The notes under the pieces were generated by a model. The model did no database searches, was not told the origin of the DNA, and worked only from the letters and a program-made list of their open reading frames with translations. This document shows, piece by piece, positions 7,486 through 13,903 of a stretch of DNA of 15,237 nt. The DNA is taken from the NCBI GenBank assembly GCA_016777395.1, contig JADHRO010000021.1:1-15237 (forward strand). Direction: 5' to 3'. The position numbers and the translations under genes are program-made. The stretch is from Chitinophagales bacterium. Lineage in GTDB: Bacteria; Bacteroidota; Bacteroidia; Chitinophagales; UBA8649. Position 1 is the first letter of the stretch. Every line of letters begins with the position of its first letter.

Positions 7486-8709
7486 ATGTCTACCCAGGGA
7501 AAAAAATTTGAAGGAATTACCAAGAAACTTGGCTTATTGCCGCAAGAACAGGTTGCTTTAGCAGGAACAAAGGATGGTAAATTGTTTATTGGCCTACCTA
7601 GAGAACGAACCTTTGAAGAAAAAAGAATTGGATTAACGCCAGATGCCGTGGAGTTACTTATCGCTAATGGCCATCAAGTAATTGTTGAGCATGATGCAGG
7701 AAAAGCTTGTGGTTTTTTCGATTACATGTATTCTGAAGCAGGAGCAGAAATCACCAAAAATACTGAGGAGGTTTTCAAAGCAAATATTGTCATTAAAGTT
7801 GCTCCACCTACCCTTTTTGAAATTGAGTTGATGCAGCCTGGACATCATCTTATATCTCCGATACATATGCCGAGCATTACAAAAGAGTATCTGTATGCTT
7901 TAATGAAGAAAAAAATTAATGCTATCGCATATGAATTCCTCAGAGATGAGTCAGGCAATTATCCTTTTGTAAGCGCAATGAGCGAAATAGCAGGTTCTAA
8001 TGCTGTTTTGATAGGTGCAGAGCTCTTAAGCAATGCCCACAACGGCAAGGGATTACTTCTCGGAGGTATCTCGGGAGTGCCCCCAGCAAAAGTAGTAATC
8101 ATTGGTGCTGGAGTTGTTGGAACATTTGCTTCCCGCGCTGCGATTGGTCTTGGAGCGCTAGTATCAATTTTTGACAATGACGTTCACCGATTAAGTGATT
8201 TACAGAACAATATTGGCCAGCGAGTATTTAACTCAGTAATAACTCCAGAGGTACTTAAAAGGGAATTAGAACAAGCGGACCTACTGATTGGTGCAGTCCA
8301 CAGCAAAACTGGAAGAACTCCCGTAATTGTTTCAGAAGAAATGATTACAAGCATGAAAGCGGGCTCTGTGGTTGTTGATGTAAGTATTGATCAAGGTGGT
8401 TGTTTTGAGACAAGCGAAATGACAACCCTCAAGAAACCTACATTTGTCAAACATGAAGTGATTCATTATTGTGTGCCAAACATACCTTCAAGGGTTTCTC
8501 AAACGGCAAGTTATGCATTCAGTCACCTACTCACCCCGATATTGTTTAAAGCTCATGAGCATGGCGGAATGGAAAGTTGGGTGCGAATGGATAGAGGAAC
8601 ATGTCTTGGCTTATACACTTACAATGGCCATTTAACTCAGCGAAATTTATCTCAAATTTTTGATATTAAATTCACCAATTTGGATTTGATATTTAGTGCA
8701 GGAATATAA
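7486..8709 (+). CDS. ald: Alanine dehydrogenase
   Basis: The enzyme interconverts L-alanine and pyruvate plus ammonia with NAD. The pyruvate-site arginine and lysine are visible as R47 (KRIGLTP) and K104 (VIKVAPP), with H127 in the LISPIHMP segment and D302 in VSIDQGGCFE, the motif that separates alanine dehydrogenases from transhydrogenase alpha subunits. The NAD Rossmann loop is GAGVVG at 207-212, with D230 or D232 at the end of the second strand. At 407 residues it is about 35 longer than classical alanine dehydrogenases (about 370); the extra length is mostly an N-terminal extension of about 32 residues before LFIGLPRE. It is the third gene of the porX-tsaE unit and ends three bases before the convergent ACMSD-like gene, with no hairpin between them. 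Confidence 0.9.
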   Translation: MSTQGKKFEGITKKLGLLPQEQVALAGTKDGKLFIGLPRERTFEEKRIGLTPDAVELLIANGHQVIVEHDAGKACGFFDYMYSEAGAEITKNTEEVFKANIVIKVAPPTLFEIELMQPGHHLISPIHMPSITKEYLYALMKKKINAIAYEFLRDESGNYPFVSAMSEIAGSNAVLIGAELLSNAHNGKGLLLGGISGVPPAKVVIIGAGVVGTFASRAAIGLGALVSIFDNDVHRLSDLQNNIGQRVFNSVITPEVLKRELEQADLLIGAVHSKTGRTPVIVSEEMITSMKAGSVVVDVSIDQGGCFETSEMTTLKKPTFVKHEVIHYCVPNIPSRVSQTASYAFSHLLTPILFKAHEHGGMESWVRMDRGTCLGLYTYNGHLTQRNLSQIFDIKFTNLDLIFSAGI

Positions 8710-8712
8710 CCA

Positions 8713-9723
8713 CTATAAAAATTGAGCCTTATCGAGATTCAACCAGCTCAAAGTAGAATTACAGAAAATATCATCTACTGTTTCTTCCGATAATCCCATT
8801 TCACTTATAAACTTACCAATTTCCAAATCTCCTAGAGGAAAAGGATAATCTGTCCCTAAACATACTCGGTCGCTTCCCTGTAAATCGAGTACATAGTTTA
8901 ACATCTTATCATCATGAGTGATACTGTCTACCCAAAATTTACCGAGATATTCTTTAGGATTGACTGGATTATCAATAGCCACAAGATCCGGTCGACAATT
9001 AAAACCATGCTCCACCCGACCTATTGTAGATAAGAAAGAACCACTAGCATGGGAAAAACAAAAACGCAGTTTCGGAAATTTCGCCAAAACCCCTGAAAAA
9101 ATCAGGGAGCAAATCGCTCTACTCGTTTCTGCAGGCATTCCCACCAACCATGGCAACCAATATTTCTCCATACTATTAAAGCCCATCATATTCCAAGGAT
9201 GAATCATAATCGCCATCCCTAGCCGCTCTGCAGCTTCATATATAGGGAAAAACCGTTCATCACTTAAGTTGATATCATTGATATTTGATCCAATTTGAAT
9301 GCCGGGCAAATTAAGCACTGTCTTACATCGCTCTAATTCTTGAATAGCATACGCTGTATCCTGCATAGGCAAAGTACCCAAAGCAATATAATTTTTAGGG
9401 TATTTCTGCTGTAAATTAGCGATATCATCATTTAAAAATTGTGCTACTTCTAAACCATCCTTTGGCTTTGCCCAATAAGAAAGAAGTACTGGAACTGTAC
9501 ATACTACCTGAACCTGTGTTTCAAATCGTTCATATTCTTTAATACGATATTCTGGATCCCAACAATTAACAAAGATCTCCCTAAAAAACTCATTACCCTT
9601 CATCATTCGGGCATAATTTTTTTTATGGAAATCCAAATAAATAAAATCTCCGTAACCAAACTTATCCGCCCATCTAGGTATATTCTTAGGTAAGATATGA
9701 CTATGCATGTCTATTTTCAGCAT
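8713..9723 (-). CDS. Amidohydrolase, likely 2-amino-3-carboxymuconate-6-semialdehyde decarboxylase (ACMSD)
   Basis: ACMSD decarboxylates the ring-opened product of 3-hydroxyanthranilate in the kynurenine pathway of tryptophan breakdown, diverting it from quinolinate. This 336-residue protein equals the human enzyme in length. Its zinc ligands appear as H7 and H9 (KIDMHSH), H175 (IMIHPW), H225 (FSHASGSF) and D292 (LGTDYPFPLG), each one residue beyond human H6, H8, H174, H224 and D291. R48 fits the substrate-binding R47. Blocks such as NCWDPE, SYWAKP, WLPWLVGMPAET and KFPKL also resemble the human protein from memory. No signal peptide is seen. It stands alone: no other kynurenine or catechol meta-cleavage gene is in the window. 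Related decarboxylases acting on other aromatic acids are the main alternative. A weak TAnnTTTG-like box (TTTCTTTG, 9735-9728) ends four bases before the ATG. Confidence 0.88.
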   Translation of the reverse strand: MLKIDMHSHILPKNIPRWADKFGYGDFIYLDFHKKNYARMMKGNEFFREIFVNCWDPEYRIKEYERFETQVQVVCTVPVLLSYWAKPKDGLEVAQFLNDDIANLQQKYPKNYIALGTLPMQDTAYAIQELERCKTVLNLPGIQIGSNINDINLSDERFFPIYEAAERLGMAIMIHPWNMMGFNSMEKYWLPWLVGMPAETSRAICSLIFSGVLAKFPKLRFCFSHASGSFLSTIGRVEHGFNCRPDLVAIDNPVNPKEYLGKFWVDSITHDDKMLNYVLDLQGSDRVCLGTDYPFPLGDLEIGKFISEMGLSEETVDDIFCNSTLSWLNLDKAQFL

Positions 9724-9801
9724 GCTACAAAGAAACGAAATTTTAATGAAACAACATGGACAAAAGCCCTCAGGAAACCGACCAAGTATTCTTGAACAGT
9801 G

Positions 9802-10026
9802 TTATTTACATCTTCCTAATGTATAGCGCATTACTCCGGCACAATTAGCAGTGCAACTATTGCTATACGTTTTAAAATCACAGCCGCAAACAGGCTCATA
9901 TTGTTGCGTGCAGATACAATCATCTTTGATTACTCCCATACAATCTTGTTGAATACTATTTTTCTTTGAGCAGCCCGTTACATAAGCAATTGTTATCAAA
10001 AGCCCTATATAAAAAAATTTATCCAT
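9802..10026 (-). CDS. Small Kazal-like cysteine-rich lipoprotein
   Basis: This 74-residue protein starts with a lipoprotein signal: a hydrophobic stretch at 4-16 and the lipobox VTGC, with C19 as the lipidated residue, followed by SKKN. The mature part has eight further cysteines (29, 37, 39, 47, 49, 58, 62, 73). The spacing PVCGCDFKTYSNSC...C...C matches the Kazal-type serine protease inhibitor signature (VCG-x-D-x-x-TYSN-x-C). It should be anchored to the inner or outer membrane facing the periplasm or outside. Inhibitory activity is an inference from the fold; many bacterial Kazal lipoproteins are untested. An AAGAAGG stretch lies eight bases before the ATG, unusual for this AT-rich genome. 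The gene stands alone, 78 bases from the ACMSD-like gene, and diverges from the Zn-ribbon gene. Confidence 0.85.
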   Translation of the reverse strand: MDKFFYIGLLITIAYVTGCSKKNSIQQDCMGVIKDDCICTQQYEPVCGCDFKTYSNSCTANCAGVMRYTLGRCK

Positions 10027-10220
10027 CAGTTAACCTTCTTAGAAAGTGAAATCAATTTTTTGGTGCATTGGTTTCTTAAACCTGTTCTTATGCAGCCCAA
10101 ATTTACAAAAAGACGCCGATATCGTTTTATATAATTTATGGTTGGATAAATCTACTCAAAGCTAAGAGGTCATCACGCAATAGAAATATAGGCACAAACT
10201 ATTATTCTTAATTTTCAGCA

Positions 10221-10562
10221 ATGAAATCATTTTGTAAAGAATGCGAATCCACCCTCATAGGTAGAATAGATAAAAAATTTTGTAATGACTATTGTCGCGC
10301 AAGTTATCATAGTCGGCAAAACAGAACAAGCAATCAAACCATACGACTAATTAACCGCTGCCTAAGACGAAATAGGAAGATCTTGGAAGATTATTATCTA
10401 AAAAATGGACCACTTGTTAATCAAAACTATCTCCTTAGCCAAAATTTCAACTTTACTTTTTGCACACATCACATTGATGAGACCCAAATGAAGCACTATT
10501 ATGATTATGCTATACAGCCAACTGATTCCATTAATTATGAAATAATTCGAGCAGAAGAATAG
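10221..10562 (+). CDS. Small Zn-ribbon protein of unknown function (DUF2116-like)
   Basis: The 113-residue protein opens with a four-cysteine zinc knuckle: C5, C8, C21 and C25 in the pattern CxxC-x12-CxxxC, with the core GRIDKKFCNDYCR. This resembles Zn-ribbon proteins annotated as DUF2116 family and widespread in Bacteroidota. A basic stretch follows (RRNRK at 49-53). The C-terminal half has LLSQNFNFTFCTHH (71-84) and an aromatic HYYDYA segment, both recalling the same family's second conserved block. No function is known to me. The many R and K residues next to a zinc knuckle would suit nucleic acid binding, but this is speculation. It has no signal peptide. The gene stands alone and converges on rfbC with a seven-base gap. 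A TAATTTTC box (7 of 8 to TAnnTTTG) ends four bases before the ATG. Confidence 0.8.
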   Translation: MKSFCKECESTLIGRIDKKFCNDYCRASYHSRQNRTSNQTIRLINRCLRRNRKILEDYYLKNGPLVNQNYLLSQNFNFTFCTHHIDETQMKHYYDYAIQPTDSINYEIIRAEE

Positions 10563-10569
10563 GATCGGA

Positions 10570-11106
10570 TTACCCTTCGAAGCAGGAAAGAACGAGGTCT
10601 TTTTCAGAAAGCTTCAATTCTTGGTCAGTTAGCTTCCAGGATATTGCTAGTTTTGGACAGTTATACAATAATCCACCTTCACTCTCTTTGTTGTAATAAT
10701 TATCACATTTATAACTAAAGATTGCCGTATCGCTTAGCACTAAGAAACCGTGGGCGAATCCTCTAGGAATAAATAACTGTTTACGATTCTCTCCGGAAAG
10801 TATTACTGAATAGTGTTTGCCATAGCTTGTTGACCCTTCTCTTAAATCAACCACCACATCCTGCACTTCGCCTTGCAAAACACGCACTAATTTTGCTTGA
10901 GCATACCTACCACGCTGAAAATGCATTCCACGCAGCACCCCTTTAGTTGATTTAGATTCATTATCTTGAACAAAATCAATGTTTAAATTTGTATTTGCCT
11001 CAAATATTTGTTTATTAAAGCCTTCAAAGAAATACCCTCTATTATCCGGAAAAACAGTTGGTTCAATTAACCATAAATCCTTCATTCCTGCCGATGTAAA
11101 CTTCAT
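10570..11106 (-). CDS. rfbC: dTDP-4-dehydrorhamnose 3,5-epimerase RmlC
   Basis: RmlC epimerises C3 and C5 of dTDP-4-keto-6-deoxyglucose, the third step to dTDP-L-rhamnose. The 178-residue cupin protein carries the catalytic base H62 in LRGMHFQ, the acid Y132 in SYKCDNYY and D170 in SEKD, matching H63, Y133 and D170 of the Salmonella enzyme. The N-terminal PTVFPDNRGYFFE and the IPRGFAHGF block (113-121) are diagnostic. It is the last gene of the sugar-precursor operon, one base after the phosphatase gene stop. RmlB is encoded three genes upstream, whereas RmlA and RmlD are not in the window, so rhamnose as the end product is likely but not shown. Confidence 0.96.
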   Translation of the reverse strand: MKFTSAGMKDLWLIEPTVFPDNRGYFFEGFNKQIFEANTNLNIDFVQDNESKSTKGVLRGMHFQRGRYAQAKLVRVLQGEVQDVVVDLREGSTSYGKHYSVILSGENRKQLFIPRGFAHGFLVLSDTAIFSYKCDNYYNKESEGGLLYNCPKLAISWKLTDQELKLSEKDLVLSCFEG

Positions 11107-11107
11107 T

Positions 11108-11860
11108 TTATAATACTTTATTCTTCAATTGATCTTGCTGAATCAAATCCATTAAGGATTCACTTTCCAATAACTTATCTAAATACATCAGTTGGGTTGG
11201 ATTATGTAAATCAGTTCCAACAAAATCGATCATTCTCCCACGAATTAAATGCTCCCCTATCTTTTGAGCTACAGGACCATATGCCCCCACTAAAGAGAAT
11301 AAGTTAAGCTGAAACAAAACCCCTGTATCTTTAAGTGCTTTTAACTTAGATAAATTCTTGTCAGCCATATAATTATAACGCTCAGGATGAGCTAATATAG
11401 GCCTATATCCATCCAATCCTAGGTTAAAGATCACCTTTTCAGCATCTGTTGGCCGAAACATATATGAAAATTCAAATAATACATAATTATTTCCAAATGG
11501 CATTAAATCCTTTTGTTTGATTAGATCCTGAAAATGTCCATCCAAGTAATACTCAGAAGAACATTTTAGTTCGATGTCTACTTTGTTTTTTTCTAGATAA
11601 TTATTGAGAGACTCCGCACCCTTTTGGATAATACTGGCAGTATTGTCATATCCTCCGCTCATGATATGGGGTGTGGTAATCAATTTTGAAAAACCATAGT
11701 CTTTTAGGCTTGAAATCATTTCCAAAGACTGTTCATTTGAATTTGAACCATCATCAATACCGGGTATCAAATGCGAATGCATATCTACACCAATGGCAGA
11801 CAGATCGCTTAGGATCTGTTTAGGTTTTGATTTAAATAAGTCTTTTAAAATACTAAACAC
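11108..11860 (-). CDS. CpsB/CapC (YwqE)-type PHP-domain protein-tyrosine phosphatase
   Basis: Members of this family are manganese-dependent phosphatases that dephosphorylate the bacterial tyrosine kinases controlling capsule and exopolysaccharide assembly. The 250-residue sequence shows the PHP metal motifs in order: DMHSHLIPGIDDG at 26-38 (H28, H30, D36/D37), TPHIM (H65), SSEYYLDG (E103), LAHPERY (H158, E160) and GTDLHN (D217, H219). The start is a GTG at 11860-11858; the nearby ATG at 11862 is in another frame and no in-frame ATG lies upstream. The protein begins MFSILKDLFK, typical of the family. Its place inside a sugar-nucleotide operon fits a role in polysaccharide export. No matching Wzc-like kinase is in the window. 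Gaps are four bases to the epimerase gene upstream and one base to rfbC downstream. Confidence 0.92.
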   Translation of the reverse strand: MFSILKDLFKSKPKQILSDLSAIGVDMHSHLIPGIDDGSNSNEQSLEMISSLKDYGFSKLITTPHIMSGGYDNTASIIQKGAESLNNYLEKNKVDIELKCSSEYYLDGHFQDLIKQKDLMPFGNNYVLFEFSYMFRPTDAEKVIFNLGLDGYRPILAHPERYNYMADKNLSKLKALKDTGVLFQLNLFSLVGAYGPVAQKIGEHLIRGRMIDFVGTDLHNPTQLMYLDKLLESESLMDLIQQDQLKNKVL

Positions 11861-11864
11861 ATAT

Positions 11865-12848
11865 CTATTTATAGGATTCGATGGTTATTGGTAGTCCATC
11901 TTTAAAACTAAACAAAGGTCGATATCCTAATAGTTCCTTAGCTTTTGAAATATCTGCTAAAGAATTCTTTACATCACCTTTCCGACTTTCTCTGTGAATT
12001 GCTTCTTGCTCACTTTCTAACGATTCTCTAATACAATTATATAAGTAATTGACTGAATAATTCTCTCCATAGGCTATGTTGTAGATTTGTCCAAAAGCTT
12101 GCTCATTTTCGCATAACATGGCCCGAATATTTGCTTGGACAGCATTTTCTACAAAAGTGAAATCTCGAGTTTGCTCGCCATCTCCATCTATAAAAACCGG
12201 ACTTATTCTTTTCAACTTATCAATAAAAATTGGAATTACGGCGGCATATGGTCCGGAAGGATCTTGCCTTGGTCCAAAAACATTAAAATAACGTAAACCA
12301 ATAATTTTCATTCCATAAGTCAGCCCAAACACCTTTGCATAAAGTTCATTCGTGTACTTTGAAACTGCATAAGGAGAAATTGGATCACCAATCTTATCTT
12401 CAAATTTTGGCAATGACTTTTCCGTGCCATAAACCGAAGAAGAACTAGCAAAAACAATTTTACTCACTTGGCAGTCCTTTGCTGCTATCATCATGTTTAA
12501 AAACCCATCCACATTAATTGAATTTGTTCGAGCAGGGTCTTTGATGGATCGAGGAACAGAACCCAATGCAGCCTGATGAGATAGATAATCTATGCCTTCA
12601 CAGGCATGCAAGCAGGTTGCAGTATCCGTGATATCTCCTTCAATAAATTCAAAATTTGGATGACCTTCCCATTCTTGAATATTGGAATAATTTCCCGTAA
12701 TCAGATTGTCGAGTACTCGAACAAGCCCGGCCTTATTTTTTAGCAAGTAAGCTACTATGTGCGAACCAATAAATCCGGCTCCACCGGTAACCAAAAACTT
12801 CTTGTCTTCAATGCTACCTTCGTGATACTTATTTTGGTACATCTCCAT
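11865..12848 (-). CDS. UDP-N-acetylglucosamine 4-epimerase, WbpP/TviC-like (extended SDR)
   Basis: This 327-residue extended short-chain dehydrogenase has the NAD motif TGGAGFIGSH at 21-30 and the catalytic set S136-S138, Y160 and K164 (YAVSK). The SVPRSIKDP segment at 97-105 and the GLRYFNVFGPRQDPSGPY segment near 184-201 are characteristic of WbpP and TviC, which epimerise UDP-GlcNAc or UDP-GlcNAcA at C4. This substrate group also fits its neighbour, a UDP-HexNAc 6-dehydrogenase. Together they would produce UDP-GalNAcA, the precursor pattern known from Vi antigen and Pseudomonas O6 antigen. Which order the two act in cannot be told. About ten extra residues precede the usual start; a second in-frame ATG at 12842 is possible. 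Gaps are two bases upstream and four downstream. Confidence 0.88.
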   Translation of the reverse strand: MEMYQNKYHEGSIEDKKFLVTGGAGFIGSHIVAYLLKNKAGLVRVLDNLITGNYSNIQEWEGHPNFEFIEGDITDTATCLHACEGIDYLSHQAALGSVPRSIKDPARTNSINVDGFLNMMIAAKDCQVSKIVFASSSSVYGTEKSLPKFEDKIGDPISPYAVSKYTNELYAKVFGLTYGMKIIGLRYFNVFGPRQDPSGPYAAVIPIFIDKLKRISPVFIDGDGEQTRDFTFVENAVQANIRAMLCENEQAFGQIYNIAYGENYSVNYLYNCIRESLESEQEAIHRESRKGDVKNSLADISKAKELLGYRPLFSFKDGLPITIESYK

Positions 12849-12850
12849 AT

Positions 12851-13897
12851 TTAAGAAGTATATTGTTTAATGTAATAATTTTTATATGTTCCAGAGGTAA
12901 CGTTACTCAACCATTCCTCATTTTTCAAATACCAGTCAACTGTTTTTTCTAAACCCTCTTCAAATTGAACTGAAGGCTCAAAGCCCAACTCTTTTTGAAT
13001 CTTGCTTGCATCTATAGCATATCGCAAATCGTGACCAGGTCTGTCTTTCACAAAAGTTATCAATTTTTCATTAGTGCCCGGATCTCTTTGAAGTTTCTTA
13101 TCCATTAACCTGCATAAAGTCTTTACTAATTCAATGTTTTGCCATTCGTTAAAACCACCAATGTTATAGGTTTCCCCTTTTTTACCTTGATGAAAAACCA
13201 AATCAATTGCTCTAGCATGGTCAAAAACCCACAACCAGTCCCTTGTATATTTGCCATTTCCATAAATGGGTAAAGCTTGATTATTTTTAATATTATTAAT
13301 ACATAGTGGAATCAATTTTTCAGGAAACTGATGAGAACCATAGTTGTTACTGCAATTAGAGATTACCACAGGCAATTCGTATGTGTCATGATAAGCTCTG
13401 ACGAAATGATCACTGCTTGCTTTTGACGATGAATACGGACTATGCGGGTCATAGGACGTCTCTTCGGTAAAAAATCCTGTAGCGCCCAAACTACCATACA
13501 CTTCATCCGTACTGACGTGATAAAACAATTTATCCTCAAAAGATTTCCAATGAAATTTAGCGGCGTTTAATAAGTTTACTGTTCCGATTACATTGGTCAT
13601 GACAAATTCTAATGGATTAGATATCGAGCGGTCAACATGCGATTCAGCCGCGAGATGAATGACCCCATCAAATAATTCTTTCTCAAACAACTTATGAATA
13701 AAGTCAGCATCTACGATGTCACCTTTTACAAAATTGTAATTTGGATTATCCTCAATATCTTTGAGATTTTCAAGATTACCTGCATAAGTCAACTTATCCA
13801 AATTATATATCTGATATTCAGGATAATTCTTCAAAAACATTCGAACCACATGGGATCCAATAAATCCAGCCCCTCCCGTTATTAGTATCTTTTTCAT
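12851..13897 (-). CDS. rfbB: dTDP-glucose 4,6-dehydratase RmlB
   Basis: RmlB converts dTDP-glucose to dTDP-4-keto-6-deoxyglucose, the shared precursor of rhamnose and many other deoxy sugars. The 348-residue extended SDR protein has ITGGAGFIGSH at 6-16, the LTYAGNLENL block (36-45), HLAAESHVDRSI (81-92), the catalytic T130-D131-E132 triad in STDEVYG, and Y155 with K159 (YSSSK). NCSNNYG and FPEKLIP are also typical. The residue set separates it from UDP-glucose 4-epimerases and GDP-mannose dehydratases. It lies six bases after the dehydrogenase gene and two bases before the epimerase gene. The partner rfbC is in the same operon. Confidence 0.96.
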   Translation of the reverse strand: MKKILITGGAGFIGSHVVRMFLKNYPEYQIYNLDKLTYAGNLENLKDIEDNPNYNFVKGDIVDADFIHKLFEKELFDGVIHLAAESHVDRSISNPLEFVMTNVIGTVNLLNAAKFHWKSFEDKLFYHVSTDEVYGSLGATGFFTEETSYDPHSPYSSSKASSDHFVRAYHDTYELPVVISNCSNNYGSHQFPEKLIPLCINNIKNNQALPIYGNGKYTRDWLWVFDHARAIDLVFHQGKKGETYNIGGFNEWQNIELVKTLCRLMDKKLQRDPGTNEKLITFVKDRPGHDLRYAIDASKIQKELGFEPSVQFEEGLEKTVDWYLKNEEWLSNVTSGTYKNYYIKQYTS

Positions 13898-13903
13898 AGA
13901 ATT

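Noticed and set aside
8710..8712. Expected terminator between convergent ald and the ACMSD-like gene
   Set aside because: Only three bases separate the stop codons, and no GC-rich stem with a T run is visible at either side.
8918..9202. Plus-strand 94-residue frame opposite the ACMSD-like gene
   Set aside because: It is antisense to a gene with a complete catalytic set; the predicted peptide shows no domain, signal or family resemblance.
10027..10220. Divergent promoter region between the Kazal and Zn-ribbon genes, including TAAATTTG (10105-10098, minus)
   Set aside because: The box matches the -7 consensus but has no TTG at the right distance and lies 72 bases from the Kazal start, so I do not call it. 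No hairpin, repeat or small RNA shape was apparent in the 194 bases.
13694..13885. Plus-strand 63-residue hydrophobic frame opposite rfbB
   Set aside because: The isoleucine-rich peptide is what an antisense reading of an AT-rich coding region gives; no other support.
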